A stretch of 64,000 nucleotides of DNA. It comes from Pseudomonas batumici. GTDB lineage: Bacteria > Pseudomonadota > Gammaproteobacteria > Pseudomonadales > Pseudomonadaceae. Under the pieces are notes generated by a model. That model did no database searches. It saw nothing but the letters and a program-made list of their open reading frames with translations, and was not told the DNA's origin. Made by a program: the position numbers and the translations under genes. Shown here one piece after another: positions 54,077 through 63,677 of this stretch (the first letter of the stretch is position 1; each line of letters starts with the position of its first letter). The stretch spans positions 62,001 through 126,000 of the forward strand of contig NZ_JXDG01000018.1 of NCBI RefSeq assembly GCF_000820515.1, written 5' to 3'.

Positions 54077-55022
54077 TCAGTCGCTCCACCGTCTTGGCCC
54101 ACATTTCATCCACCGGCGCCTGCAACTTCAACTCGCCACCATCCGGCAGCGGCACGGTCAGCATGTAGGCGTGCAGAAACAGACGCTTGCCGCCCAGGTC
54201 ACGAATCTCCTTGGTGAAGTCATCATCGCCATACTTGCTGTCACCGGCAATGCAATGCCCGGCGTGCAGGGTGTGTACGCGAATCTGGTGGGTACGACCG
54301 GTCACCGGCTTGGCCTCGACCATCGTCGCGAAATCACCGAAACGGCGTAGCACCTTGAATACCGTGAGCGCCTCCTTGCCCTCTTCGTTGACCTCGACCA
54401 TGCGCTCGCCGGAACGCAGGTTGCTCTTGAGCAAGGGCGCACGCACCTGCTTGACGGAGGTAGCCCAGTTGCCGCGCACCAGGGCCATGTAGCGCTTGTC
54501 GACGCCATCGCCGCGCAGCGCTTCGTGCAGATGGCGCAACATGCTGCGCTTCTTGGCGATCATCAGCAGGCCGGAGGTGTCGCGGTCCAGGCGATGGACC
54601 AGCTCCAGCTCCTTGGCGTCCGGACGCAACTGCCGGAAGGCCTCGATCACGCCGAAGTTCAGGCCGCTGCCGCCGTGCACGGCGATGCCGGCCGGCTTGT
54701 TGATCACGATCAACGCCTTGTCCTCGAAGACAATCGAGTCCTCCAGGCGCTGCAACAGGCCCTGGGCCAGGGGCACCGGCTCGTCGCGCTCGGGGACGCG
54801 CACGGGCGGAACCCGCACGACATCACCGGCCTGCAGTTTGTACTCGGGCTTGATGCGCCCCTTGTTCACCCGCACTTCGCCTTTGCGCAAAATGCGGTAA
54901 ATCAAGGTCTTGGGCACACCCTTGAGCCGGGCGAGAAGGAAATTGTCAATGCGCTGGCCGGCATATTCCGGCGAGACCTCAAGCAGTTGTACGCCTGGAG
55001 TCGGGGGGGTAGTCGTCGTCAT
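54066..55022 (-). CDS. rluC: 23S rRNA pseudouridine synthase RluC
   Basis: A 318-residue RluA-family enzyme: an N-terminal S4 RNA-binding domain (about residues 22-75, [18 protein letters not shown]) and a catalytic domain with HRLDRDTSG (catalytic Asp146). RluC modifies U955, U2504 and U2580 of 23S rRNA in E. coli. Its location divergent from rne is the same in E. coli and Pseudomonas. It overlaps the HAD gene. Confidence 0.94.
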   Translation of the reverse strand: MTTTTPPTPGVQLLEVSPEYAGQRIDNFLLARLKGVPKTLIYRILRKGEVRVNKGRIKPEYKLQAGDVVRVPPVRVPERDEPVPLAQGLLQRLEDSIVFEDKALIVINKPAGIAVHGGSGLNFGVIEAFRQLRPDAKELELVHRLDRDTSGLLMIAKKRSMLRHLHEALRGDGVDKRYMALVRGNWATSVKQVRAPLLKSNLRSGERMVEVNEEGKEALTVFKVLRRFGDFATMVEAKPVTGRTHQIRVHTLHAGHCIAGDSKYGDDDFTKEIRDLGGKRLFLHAYMLTVPLPDGGELKLQAPVDEMWAKTVERLSAV

Positions 55023-55051
55023 GTCGGCGATGATAACAATTTTTTATGGAA

Positions 55052-55080
55052 TTGAAGCACTTAATCATTGCTGCTATAGT
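55052..55080 (+). promoter_or_regulatory. rne promoter
   Basis: TTGAAG (55052-55057) and TATAGT (55075-55080) with exactly 17 nt between, and TGC before the -10 as an extended element. A transcript from about 55087 would have an rne leader of about 650 nt. Confidence 0.75.
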
Positions 55081-55086
55081 CGCGAA

Positions 55087-55734
55087 CGCCGCCAAAAGCG
55101 GCTGGACAGAGGACCAACGGCCAACCGCCGGCCCTGACCAACGCAATTCATCAGGATGCGAGGCCGTCCTACGGGGCTTTCGCCGTTCGAGGAAAGGTTC
55201 GCGACCGTAACGAGCGCAGGTGACATGAGGCCTGAAGCGCGCCGGAAAACTGAGTCAACACTCGTTTCCCGAGCCGGTATTAACGGCCAGTTCACAAAGT
55301 GCAGTCGGTCACGAGTCACACCTGGGCGAAGGCTTCGGAAACAACGCCTAATTAGCCATGAGCGTGCTTTTCCCTTTCGGAGAACACGGTAAATGCCAAC
55401 CCGCTGCGGATTCTGCGCGCGGCCGCACCCGAATTATCAAGGATACGTGTAGGGTGGAGATGCACAACCGTCGGACTGTGTAGCATTAGGCTTGATCAAG
55501 ACGCTTCATATCGTCCACACCCGCGGTTGATTCCTCCTCCTGACAGAGCTTTTGCTTGCGAAGGTGTCGTTTGTCACCCTTCGAGCAGGACGCGTGAGTC
55601 GCGACTTCGCCCCCTCTGGACGAACCTCGGCCGACACAGGAATGGCCAACCACTCCTGACGCACCTGACACCGACCGTGAGAAGTCGTGTGTGCCGAACG
55701 CCGTTTCCGGCAGCCCGGAAACCGACGGTACTAC
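55087..55734 (+). promoter_or_regulatory. rne 5' untranslated leader
   Basis: About 650 nt between the promoter and the rne start hold no convincing gene: plus-strand frames are short and an overlapping long minus-strand frame is a shadow of rne. In E. coli the long rne leader mediates RNase E autoregulation by folded elements cleaved by the enzyme. Similar size and position here suggest the same, though the sequence is not recognisably that of E. coli. Confidence 0.6.
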
Positions 55735-58700
55735 ATGAAAAGAATGCTGATTAACGCAACTCAACCCGAAGAGTTGCGTGTTGCCCTGGTAGACGGCCAG
55801 CGCCTCTACGACCTGGACATCGAGTCCGGTGCCCGCGAGCAGAAGAAGGCCAACATCTATAAAGGCCGGATTACTCGCATCGAGCCAAGCCTTGAGGCTG
55901 CCTTTGTCGATTTCGGCTCCGAGCGCCACGGCTTCCTGCCGCTGAAAGAAATCTCCCGCGAATACTTCAAGAAGGCCCCCGAAGGCCGTGTCAACATCAA
56001 GGACGTCCTGAGCGAAGGCCAGGAAGTCATCGTCCAGGTCGAGAAAGAAGAACGTGGCAACAAGGGCGCCGCCCTGACCACCTTCATCAGCCTGGCTGGC
56101 CGTTACCTGGTGCTGATGCCGAACAACCCGCGTGCCGGCGGTATTTCCCGGCGCATCGAAGGCGAAGAGCGCAACGAACTGCGCGAGGCCCTCAATGGCC
56201 TGGTCGCCCCGGCCGACATGGGCCTGATCGTGCGCACTGCCGGCCTTGGCCGCAGCAGCGAAGAAATGCAGTGGGACCTCGACTACCTGCTGCAACTCTG
56301 GACCGCGATCAAGGAAGCCTCCCTGGACCGTTCCGCGCCTTTCCTGATCTACCAGGAAAGCAACGTGATCATCCGCGCGATCCGCGACTACCTGCGCCAG
56401 GACATCGGCGAAGTGCTGATCGACAGCGTTGAAGCCCAGGACGAAGCCCTGACCTTCATCCGCCAGGTGATGCCGCAGTACGCCAGCAAGATCAAGCTGT
56501 ACGAAGACAGCGTGCCGCTGTTCAACCGCTTCCAGATCGAAAGCCAGATCGAAACCGCCTTCCAGCGCGTCGTCGAACTGCCTTCCGGCGGCTCCATCGT
56601 GATCGATCCGACCGAAGCCCTGGTGTCCATCGACATCAACTCGGCCCGCGCCACCAAAGGCAGCGACATCGAAGAAACCGCGCTGCAGACCAACCTGGAA
56701 GCCGCTGAAGAAATCGCCCGCCAGTTGCGTCTGCGCGACATCGGCGGCCTGATCGTCATCGACTTCATCGACATGACCCCGGCCAAGAACCAGCGCGCCG
56801 TGGAAGAAAAAGTCCGTGAATGCCTGGAAGCCGACCGTGCCCGCGTCCAAGTGGGCCGTATCTCGCGCTTCGGCCTGCTGGAAATGTCCCGCCAGCGCCT
56901 GCGTCCGTCCCTGGGCGAAAGCAGCGGCATCGTCTGCCCGCGCTGCAACGGCACCGGCATCATCCGTGACGTCGAATCGCTGTCCCTGGCGATCCTGCGC
57001 CTGATCGAAGAAGAAGCCCTGAAGGACCGCACCGCCGAAGTCCGCGCCCAGGTGCCGATCCCGGTCGCTGCCTTCCTGCTCAACGAGAAGCGCAACTCGA
57101 TCACCAAGATCGAACTGCGCACCCGTGCGCGCATCGTGATCCTGCCGAACGATCACCTGGAGACGCCGCACTTCGAAGTGCAACGCCTGCGCGACGACAG
57201 CCCGGAAGCCCACAGCGCCCAGTCCAGCTACGAAATCGCCGCGGCCGCCGCCGAAGTCGAAGACGCCCAGCCGGCTGCGGCCACCCGCACCCTGGTTCGC
57301 CAGGAAGCGGCGGTCAAGACCGCTCCGGCCCGCGCCAACGCCCCGGTTCCGACCGAAGTGGTGGCGGCTCCCGTGGCCGCCCCCGCGCCTGTCGCGGCCG
57401 AGCCAAGCCTGTTCAAGGGCCTGGTGAAGTCCCTGGTCAGCCTGTTCGCCAGCAAGGAAGAACCGGTTGCCCCGGCCGTGGTTGAAAAACCGGCGGCCGA
57501 GCGCCCGGCGCGCAACGAAGAGCGTCGCAGCGGTCGCCAGCAGAGCCGCAACCGTAACGGTCGCCGCGATGAAGAGCGCAAGCCGCGTGAAGAGCGTGCG
57601 CCACGTGAAGAACGTGCACCGCGCGAGCCTCGTGAAGAACGCGCCCCACGGGAAGAACGTGCACCGCGTGAAGAGCGTGCGCCGCGTGAACTGCGCGAAG
57701 CCCGTGACGAAGCACCGGCCGTAGCCCGTGAGGAACGCGCTCCGCGTGCCCCTCGTGAAGAACGTGCTCCGCGTGCCCCGCGTGAAGATCGCAAGCCACG
57801 TGGCGAGCGTGAGGAACGCGTGCGCGAACTGCGTGAACCACTGGATGCCGCACCGGCCGTTGCCGCGGCTGCAACGGCGGCTGCCGTGGTCGCGGAAGAG
57901 CGTCCGGCCCGTGCGCCACGTGAAGAGCGCCAGCCACGTCCACCGCGTGAAGAACGCCAGCCGCGTGCCGAACAGGCCGCAGCCGCCGCTGAAGAAGAAG
58001 TGTTGCAGGGCGAAGAGCAACTGCAGGACGACGGCCAGGACCACGCCGAAGGTGGCGATCGTCCACGTCGCCGCTCCCGTGGCCAGCGTCGTCGCAGCAA
58101 CCGTCGCGAACGTCAGCGTGACGCCAACGGCAATGTGATCGAAGGCTCGGAAGAAGGCAGCGAAGAACACCACGAACCCGCCACGGCTGCCGAACTGGCT
58201 GCCGGCGTGGCCGTGACCGCCGCCGTCGCCGGCAGCGTGATCAGTGCTCCAGCCGAGGCCCAGGCGCATCGCCAGGCCGAACTGGCTACTGCCGCAACCC
58301 AGGAAGCCCCTGCGGTCGAAGCGCCGGTCGTTGAAGCCACCACCCCGGTAGTAGCCCCAGTGGCACCGGAAGTGGAAGTCGCTCCGGTGCACGCCGCCGA
58401 GCCTGTGGTCGAAGCCGCCGTCGAACCGGCTGTTGTCGCTGAACCGCCGGTATTCGTGGCGCCTGAACCGGCCATCGAAACCCCGGCTGTCGCAGTGCCT
58501 GCCGTTGAAGAGCCGGTTGCCCAGGCCGCTGTCGCCGAAGCCGTGGTTGTTGAAGCTCCGGTTGCGCAAGCAGCAGAGCCTGCCCAGGAAGTCCAGGCCA
58601 CGTTCCAATGGTCCGAGCCAGCAGTCGCTGCACAGGCCCCGGTGACTGAACCCGTGGTGGCTGCAGAGCCGGCCGTGGTTGCACAGCCAGAGCCTGCTCC

Positions 58701-59049
58701 GGTTGTGGTCGAGGCGGCTGCACCGGTGGTCGAGGCGGCGCCAGCCAGCGCCCTGACCAGCAGCGGTCGCGCGCCGAACGATCCGCGTGAAGTGCGTCGT
58801 CGCAAGCGTGAAGCAGAGCGTCTGGCCCAGGAAGCCGCCGAACGCGCCGCTGCTGCCCCGGCAGTAGAGGCCGTGGTCGCTGTCGAGCCGGCTCCTGCAC
58901 CAGAAGCCGCTCCGGTAGCCCCTGTGCACGCTGAGAGCGAGACGGTTGCACCGACCACCCTCGACGAAAACCTGCAGTCCGTCGAAGAAGTGGTTGAACA
59001 CAGCCCCAAAGCCCCGGAAAAAGCCCACGAGCCTAAACCCCTCGTCTGA
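55735..59049 (+). CDS. rne: ribonuclease E
   Basis: The 1104-residue endonuclease at the core of the degradosome. The N-terminal catalytic half has the S1 domain (about residues 36-120), RNase H-like and DNase I-like parts with [13 protein letters not shown] and IVIDFIDM (catalytic Asp residues), and the zinc-link C401-P-R-C404. The C-terminal half is unstructured: an Arg-rich tract of repeated ERAPRE units (about 57585-57830), then long Ala/Pro/Val/Glu-rich sequence, and the conserved end [21 protein letters not shown] before an acidic tail. The ATG at 55735 ([12 protein letters not shown]) fits all RNase E proteins. The gene is preceded by a long leader and followed by a strong terminator. 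Confidence 0.97.
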   Translation: MKRMLINATQPEELRVALVDGQRLYDLDIESGAREQKKANIYKGRITRIEPSLEAAFVDFGSERHGFLPLKEISREYFKKAPEGRVNIKDVLSEGQEVIVQVEKEERGNKGAALTTFISLAGRYLVLMPNNPRAGGISRRIEGEERNELREALNGLVAPADMGLIVRTAGLGRSSEEMQWDLDYLLQLWTAIKEASLDRSAPFLIYQESNVIIRAIRDYLRQDIGEVLIDSVEAQDEALTFIRQVMPQYASKIKLYEDSVPLFNRFQIESQIETAFQRVVELPSGGSIVIDPTEALVSIDINSARATKGSDIEETALQTNLEAAEEIARQLRLRDIGGLIVIDFIDMTPAKNQRAVEEKVRECLEADRARVQVGRISRFGLLEMSRQRLRPSLGESSGIVCPRCNGTGIIRDVESLSLAILRLIEEEALKDRTAEVRAQVPIPVAAFLLNEKRNSITKIELRTRARIVILPNDHLETPHFEVQRLRDDSPEAHSAQSSYEIAAAAAEVEDAQPAAATRTLVRQEAAVKTAPARANAPVPTEVVAAPVAAPAPVAAEPSLFKGLVKSLVSLFASKEEPVAPAVVEKPAAERPARNEERRSGRQQSRNRNGRRDEERKPREERAPREERAPREPREERAPREERAPREERAPRELREARDEAPAVAREERAPRAPREERAPRAPREDRKPRGEREERVRELREPLDAAPAVAAAATAAAVVAEERPARAPREERQPRPPREERQPRAEQAAAAAEEEVLQGEEQLQDDGQDHAEGGDRPRRRSRGQRRRSNRRERQRDANGNVIEGSEEGSEEHHEPATAAELAAGVAVTAAVAGSVISAPAEAQAHRQAELATAATQEAPAVEAPVVEATTPVVAPVAPEVEVAPVHAAEPVVEAAVEPAVVAEPPVFVAPEPAIETPAVAVPAVEEPVAQAAVAEAVVVEAPVAQAAEPAQEVQATFQWSEPAVAAQAPVTEPVVAAEPAVVAQPEPAPVVVEAAAPVVEAAPASALTSSGRAPNDPREVRRRKREAERLAQEAAERAAAAPAVEAVVAVEPAPAPEAAPVAPVHAESETVAPTTLDENLQSVEEVVEHSPKAPEKAHEPKPLV

Positions 59050-59064
59050 TTCCGACGGCTGTTG

Positions 59065-59103
59065 AAAAGCCCCGCCTGCAGCGATGCAGGCGGGGCTTTT
59101 TTT
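59065..59103 (+). terminator. rne terminator
   Basis: AAAAGCCCCGCCTGCA-gcga-TGCAGGCGGGGCTTTTTTT is a 12-bp-plus perfect stem followed by seven T, 15 nt after the rne stop. Confidence 0.95.
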
Positions 59104-59264
59104 GTCCGTGATTCCGGTTGCCTGACAAGTCCCGCCCATTTGAGGCTCAAGCCGTCATATAGAAAGGAAAGGCCTTACATTGCAGGTTGAAGTCCGCTGA
59201 CTGACTTCAGTTTTTCGTCGGTGCACAGTCAAGCCTCTCAGGGATGGGTGAGAGGGCGATGTTC

Positions 59265-61370
59265 ATGACGGACGCAAACAAGACACTGGCCTGGTGCTTT
59301 CCTTTCAAGACTGCCGGCGCCCGCAGCCGGGAAGTCACTGACCCGCAAGGCTGCTACGACGCCCTGGCAAAAGCCACGGGCGGCACCTATCCGCAGGGAC
59401 AAAGCGGCCTCTGGCATGGTGGTGTGCATTTCGACAAGCACACGGCGGCACTCCTCAACCAGGAGACCGTGCGCTGCATCGCCGACGGCGAGGTCATTGC
59501 CTACCGTATCGATCAGACCTACCCCTCCTCCCTCAAGGCCAACGGCGAACCGGCTGACTATTCGACGGGGTTCGTACTGGTCAAGCATTGCCTGAGCCTG
59601 CCTGGCGAGCCGCCGCCGTCGCTGACGTTCTACAGCCTGTACATGCATTTGCTCAGTTGGGAGCATTACCAGCACGAACCCGACAGAGCCAGGCCCGGAT
59701 TCTGGAGTGGAGAACCTGAAACCAAGGGTCGAGTCATCCTTCTCGCCTCCCCCTTTGCCATCCAGGCCGGGGAATTGATCGGCCATCCTGGCACCTTCAG
59801 TACACCCCATCATGCGGATGGCGCTGGCCTGCTGCATCTGGAAGTCTTCAGTTGTGACGATGTTCCGGCCTTTATCGAGAAAAGCCGTGCCTATGCCGCT
59901 CGCCTTCCCGACAGCGAAAGAGCGCTGGCAAGAATCAGCGCAGTCGCCAGTGCGCTGGCGCCTCACACACCACAGATCAATGCCGTCAATCCACCGAAGA
60001 TGGCGATGCGCAGCCTGCGTACGCTTCCGGGACTGATCCTGCCGCGGGTGGTCCTGGACAATCTGCCGTCCGATCACCGGATCCGCGACACCTTTGCCCC
60101 TCCTGGCCTGAAGCCCTACACCCAGAACTGGTGGCACCTCAAGAATCGCATGGCCGATGCCAGCGGCCAGCGTGTCAGCGGCTGGCTGGGCGAGAGCGCG
60201 TTGTTCTTCGACCACTACAGTCCCTGGGATTGGGTGGGCTTCGACTGCCTGCGCGAGACGAGCTGCCATAGCGAACAACTGGCCTGCCATTTCCAGGCGC
60301 AGGAGCTGCTCAGCAAGGCGCAACAGGCCGACTACGACTTGCTGGTGCACAAGGCGAACAACGGCCCGATCAAGACCCGATTGCGCCAGATCCTCCAGGG
60401 CAGCGCCGACTCCATCGCGGTCAGCCCGCTGCTGACGCCCGAGCGAATTCGCAGCGCGCTGGACAATCCCCATCATGCTCAAGCCATTTCGCAGTTGATC
60501 GTCCATTACGAAAGCGAGTGGTTATGGAATCCCGCCAAATGGAATGAGCTGGATCCCCTGCTGCGGCATAGCGAAAACGAGCCCAATGAAAGTTGGCTGG
60601 AGGAGAAAAAGCGTATTCGGAAACTGTCCTGGTGGGCGGAGTTGGCGGGGAAACATGGGATCAGCCCGGACGGGAAAGCCTGGCATTTTCATCCCATCGG
60701 GTTGTTGGCGAACTTCGTCGCCATAGAAGATGAAAACGACCTCAAGTGGCTCAAGGTGGAGCGAGGGCAACTGACGTTTGATGTGGAGGGTAATGATATT
60801 GAGGATCCGGCACATCCGCTGCATATCTACTTCAGTCGCAAGGTGCATTGGCCGGGTGGTGCTTCAGGTATAACCATCGGTCGTGGGTATGACCTGGGAC
60901 AGAACAAGAATGCCGAAGCCGATCTAGCAGCGGCCAATATTCCTGAGCCGTTGTATAGCTGGTTGATTGGGGCCAAAGGGCTTCATGGGCAGGCGGCGAG
61001 AAATTATCTCAAGGCTGCCAGGGCGGAGATCAAGAGCTTTTCTATTTCAAGAAAGCAGCAGCATGAACTATTCAAACCGGTCTATGAATTCATGGAAAGC
61101 GAAGTCCTTCGAATCTCGGGAAACCCTGGCACAACCGACAAATATGGCACATTGAACTGGAGTTCAACCCATAACGCAATCAAAGACCTGATCATCGACT
61201 TAAAATATCGAGGTGATTACGACAACAGATCCAGGGCTCTGCTACAACGGCATATCACAAACAATGACATCAACAAACTGTATTCAGTTATCAGCGCCCC
61301 ATCAAACTGGCCAAACGTGCCCAGCGACCGGTTCAACAGACGTATAAACCACATAAATAAATTCAGGTAG
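59265..61370 (+). CDS. putative peptidoglycan-hydrolase toxin: M23-like plus pesticin/T4-lysozyme-like domains
   Basis: A 701-residue protein with no signal peptide. Residues 45-200 resemble an M23 (LytM) metallopeptidase: LWHGGVHFDKH (H51, H55, D57), FYSLYMHLLSW (H128) and AGLLHLEVFS (H191). The usual HxD and HxH pairs are altered, and the first His of HxH is Leu, so activity of this domain is uncertain. Residues 400-490 hold YESEWLWNPAKWNELDPLL and WHFHPIGLLANF. Residues 500-690 resemble pesticin/T4 lysozyme: FDVEGND with Glu508, and SGITIGRGYDLG with Thr537 and Asp543, the same six-residue spacing as the pesticin catalytic Thr/Asp. ATG 59265 is chosen because AGAGGG lies 8 nt upstream. The next gene is 4 nt away and exported, fitting a toxin-immunity pair. 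Lack of a signal suggests delivery by a secretion system such as type VI (inference). Confidence 0.8.
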   Translation: MTDANKTLAWCFPFKTAGARSREVTDPQGCYDALAKATGGTYPQGQSGLWHGGVHFDKHTAALLNQETVRCIADGEVIAYRIDQTYPSSLKANGEPADYSTGFVLVKHCLSLPGEPPPSLTFYSLYMHLLSWEHYQHEPDRARPGFWSGEPETKGRVILLASPFAIQAGELIGHPGTFSTPHHADGAGLLHLEVFSCDDVPAFIEKSRAYAARLPDSERALARISAVASALAPHTPQINAVNPPKMAMRSLRTLPGLILPRVVLDNLPSDHRIRDTFAPPGLKPYTQNWWHLKNRMADASGQRVSGWLGESALFFDHYSPWDWVGFDCLRETSCHSEQLACHFQAQELLSKAQQADYDLLVHKANNGPIKTRLRQILQGSADSIAVSPLLTPERIRSALDNPHHAQAISQLIVHYESEWLWNPAKWNELDPLLRHSENEPNESWLEEKKRIRKLSWWAELAGKHGISPDGKAWHFHPIGLLANFVAIEDENDLKWLKVERGQLTFDVEGNDIEDPAHPLHIYFSRKVHWPGGASGITIGRGYDLGQNKNAEADLAAANIPEPLYSWLIGAKGLHGQAARNYLKAARAEIKSFSISRKQQHELFKPVYEFMESEVLRISGNPGTTDKYGTLNWSSTHNAIKDLIIDLKYRGDYDNRSRALLQRHITNNDINKLYSVISAPSNWPNVPSDRFNRRINHINKFR

Positions 61371-61374
61371 AAAA

Positions 61375-61788
61375 ATGAAAAAAATAATCGCCCTGCTACT
61401 CATTTCCACCAACACCTACGCAACCAGCGAAAAAGCAAACTACAACACCATATACGAGGCAAAATCGAGAAGAATCGGTGAAGTGGTAGCCCGATATATT
61501 AAAACTCATGACGATCCCTGCCTGACTATAGAAGTGTTAGACCCGGACAAAAAATGGACCATTTTATCCAGAAAAAAGTTCTGTTCCATAAATGGTAAAG
61601 CTTTCACAAATCAGGTTTCTTATTCCGACTTTGAAGAAATAACTTTCTCGGACAAGGGAATCAGTAGCAGCCTGCTTGTATTCCCTCTATTGCCCGCTGC
61701 ACGCGAGAGATACGACTGCCTGATCCCAATCAAAGGCCCCAAAATAGGAGGGCTCACCTGCTCCGAACCTACCTATGAGTACGATTAA
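61375..61788 (+). CDS. putative periplasmic immunity protein for the upstream toxin
   Basis: A 137-residue protein of no family I recognise. Residues 1-16 (KKIIALLLISTNTYA) are a typical Sec signal peptide, and the mature part has four cysteines (C49, C70, C115, C129) that could form two disulfides, so it is probably periplasmic. It starts 4 nt after the stop of the peptidoglycan-hydrolase-like gene. The gene is clearly AT-richer than its surroundings, as often seen for immunity genes. A periplasmic inhibitor is what a murein-cleaving toxin would require; the immunity role is an inference from place, size and export. Confidence 0.7.
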   Translation: MKKIIALLLISTNTYATSEKANYNTIYEAKSRRIGEVVARYIKTHDDPCLTIEVLDPDKKWTILSRKKFCSINGKAFTNQVSYSDFEEITFSDKGISSSLLVFPLLPAARERYDCLIPIKGPKIGGLTCSEPTYEYD

Positions 61789-61805
61789 AATAAATCCGAC
61801 ATCAA

Positions 61806-62411
61806 TCAGCTGGAAAATTTTCCGCGAAATATCAAACACTCTGGCCTATCAACATCCCAAAGCACACCATGATCTTCAACAGACAGCTCTCGCACGTTGC
61901 CTCCCGCAAACAACGGCTTGGCCCCGCGATCCCCCGACAACCCCATCAAGGCCGGCCCAAACAAGCGCCCGAATCCCACCGGGTGCCCATACTCGCCCTG
62001 AAAAACCGGCACGCAGATACCGTCGTCTTCAATCCCCTCCATCACCCGCGCCACCGTCTCCGGCAGGATAAACGGCATATCCCCCAGCAGCACCAACCAT
62101 CCCGCCTGATCGGTCGTCGCCGTCACGACGGCGGCGAGGCTGTCGCCCATGCCCGTCGACTCGATCAGCAATACCCCACAGCCATACGCCTGCGCCAGGC
62201 CAATCACCTCGACCCGATCCGCCGTCGTCACCAGCAATCGGGCTCCAGGCCCCTGCGGTAAACTCAGCAGCACATGCTCCAGCACCGCCCGCTCGACCCC
62301 ATCACGCCCAACGCACGGTGCCAGCAACTTGTCCTGATCGGCACCCGCCACTTGCCGATAGCGACTGCCCTGCCCCGCCGCCAGGACAATGGCCGCGATC
62401 GCCTCACTCAC
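61806..62411 (-). CDS. molybdenum cofactor nucleotidyltransferase (MocA/MobA-like)
   Basis: A 201-residue nucleotidyltransferase: IAAIVLAAGQGSRYRQVAGADQDKLLAP (NTP-binding LAAGxGxR and Lys), VLLGDMPFILPETVARV (metal-binding Asp) and GHPVGFGRLFGPALMGLSGDRGA. This is the MocA pattern, which attaches CMP (or another nucleotide) to molybdopterin for xanthine-oxidase-family enzymes. Its start overlaps the stop of the xdhC-like gene by 8 nt. Confidence 0.85.
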   Translation of the reverse strand: MSEAIAAIVLAAGQGSRYRQVAGADQDKLLAPCVGRDGVERAVLEHVLLSLPQGPGARLLVTTADRVEVIGLAQAYGCGVLLIESTGMGDSLAAVVTATTDQAGWLVLLGDMPFILPETVARVMEGIEDDGICVPVFQGEYGHPVGFGRLFGPALMGLSGDRGAKPLFAGGNVRELSVEDHGVLWDVDRPECLIFRGKFSS

Positions 62412-63390
62412 TGCTCGCCAACTCCGTTTTTTTCTGCCGCAATTCGACGCCGTTCTTGATCGCCACGATTTCCGCCATCAAGGACAAGGCGATCTCCGCC
62501 GGTGTATGGCTGCCGATATGCAGCCCGATAGGCCCATGCAGACGTCCGATAGCCTCGCGGCTCAAGCCCAGCAGCGCCAGATTATCCCTGCGCTTGCGAC
62601 TATTGACCTGTGAACCCAGCGCCCCGACATAAAACGCCCGGGAATTCAGCGCCGTAAGCAGCGCCATGTCATCCAGGCGCGGATCGTGGGTCAGGGCGAC
62701 AATCGCCGTACGCTCGTCGGTTTCGATGCCGAGCACCGCTTCATCCGGCATGCCCGGCACAAAACGCCCGTGCTGCGCTTCCCAGCCCTGGACAAACTCC
62801 GCGCGCGGATCACAGATCAGTACTTCGAAATCCAGCAAGCGGGCCACCTCCGCCACATAGCGCGACAACTGCCCGGCACCGATCAACAACAAGCGCCAGC
62901 GCGGCCCATAGATCGCCCGCAAGGTCCGCTCGTCGAATGTCAGAACGTCCTGCCTGCTCGCCGAATGCAGCGTCACCGCCCCGCTGTGCAGGTCCAGCTC
63001 ACGAGCCACGATCTCATGGTCTTCGCAGCGCCGCAGCAGCTCGGCGACCCACGCCGGATCGCCCACCCATTCCTCGGTCAGGCGCAACGTGCCACCACAG
63101 GGCAGGCCGAAACGCGCCGCCTCGTCCCGCGTCACCCCATAGGTGATCAACTGCACCGCCGGCCCGGTCGCCGACAAGCGTCCATCCTGCAGACGCTGGA
63201 TCAGGTCATCCTCGATACAACCACCGGACACCGAACCGATCACCACGCCGTCCTCCCGCAAGGCCAGCATCGCCCCCGGCTGGCGCGGCGCGCTGCCCCA
63301 GGTCTGGACCACGCTGTACAGCACCACCCGCTGTCCCGCGCGGCGCCATTGCAGGACACTGCGCAGGACATTCAGATCCACGCTGTCCAT
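62404..63390 (-). CDS. XdhC/CoxI-family molybdoenzyme maturation protein
   Basis: A 328-residue protein with the N-terminal XdhC/CoxI domain (VVLYSVVQTWGSAPRQPGAMLAL, IGSVSGGCIEDDLI, FGLPCGGTLRL) and a C-terminal Rossmann domain (LLLIGAGQLSRYVAEVARLLDFEV, VALTHDPRLDDMAL, YVGALGS). Such proteins bind Moco, promote its sulfuration and deliver it to xanthine dehydrogenase or related oxidoreductases. Overlap with the mocA-like gene shows a two-gene unit; the target enzyme is not in the window. Start 63390 chosen because AGGTGA lies 7 nt upstream. Confidence 0.88.
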   Translation of the reverse strand: MDSVDLNVLRSVLQWRRAGQRVVLYSVVQTWGSAPRQPGAMLALREDGVVIGSVSGGCIEDDLIQRLQDGRLSATGPAVQLITYGVTRDEAARFGLPCGGTLRLTEEWVGDPAWVAELLRRCEDHEIVARELDLHSGAVTLHSASRQDVLTFDERTLRAIYGPRWRLLLIGAGQLSRYVAEVARLLDFEVLICDPRAEFVQGWEAQHGRFVPGMPDEAVLGIETDERTAIVALTHDPRLDDMALLTALNSRAFYVGALGSQVNSRKRRDNLALLGLSREAIGRLHGPIGLHIGSHTPAEIALSLMAEIVAIKNGVELRQKKTELASSE

Positions 63391-63613
63391 CACGCTTTCA
63401 CCTGACGTCTTGACCATTGAGTTTCAAGGTAATCATAAGCACGCCCGCATAGTTCGAGGTCATGGGGTCGAGGCCTCTGCCAACGACAGCCGCACGCACG
63501 GCACAGCAGATGAACCCAGGCTGATCAGACTTTTTATGAAGTAAACACTTCATCAACACGTTATTGAAGTCAGTATTTACAGCGTAAATCGGCCCAGGGA
63601 AAGCCGTATCGAT

Positions 63614-63650
63614 AAAAAAAGCCCTGTACACGCTACATATACAGGGCTTT
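63614..63650 (-). terminator. murB terminator
   Basis: On the minus strand AAAGCCCTGTATA...TACAGGGCTTTTTTTATC forms a good stem with a seven-T tail, 28 nt beyond the murB stop. The remaining gap to the xdhC-like gene shows no gene; ATGAAGTAAACACTTCAT (63534-63551) is a small palindrome that might be an operator. Confidence 0.85.
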
Positions 63651-63677
63651 CAGGGGGAACCCGTCTTCAGCATAGCT

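Noticed and set aside
55486..59139. A minus-strand open frame of about 1200 codons across rne
   Set aside because: Antisense shadow of a GC-biased gene; Gly/Arg/Phe-rich nonsense composition, and rne is certain on the other strand.
63421..63613. Possible small gene upstream of the xdhC-like gene
   Set aside because: Short frames only, with no ribosome-binding site; AT-rich intergenic sequence with one small palindrome.
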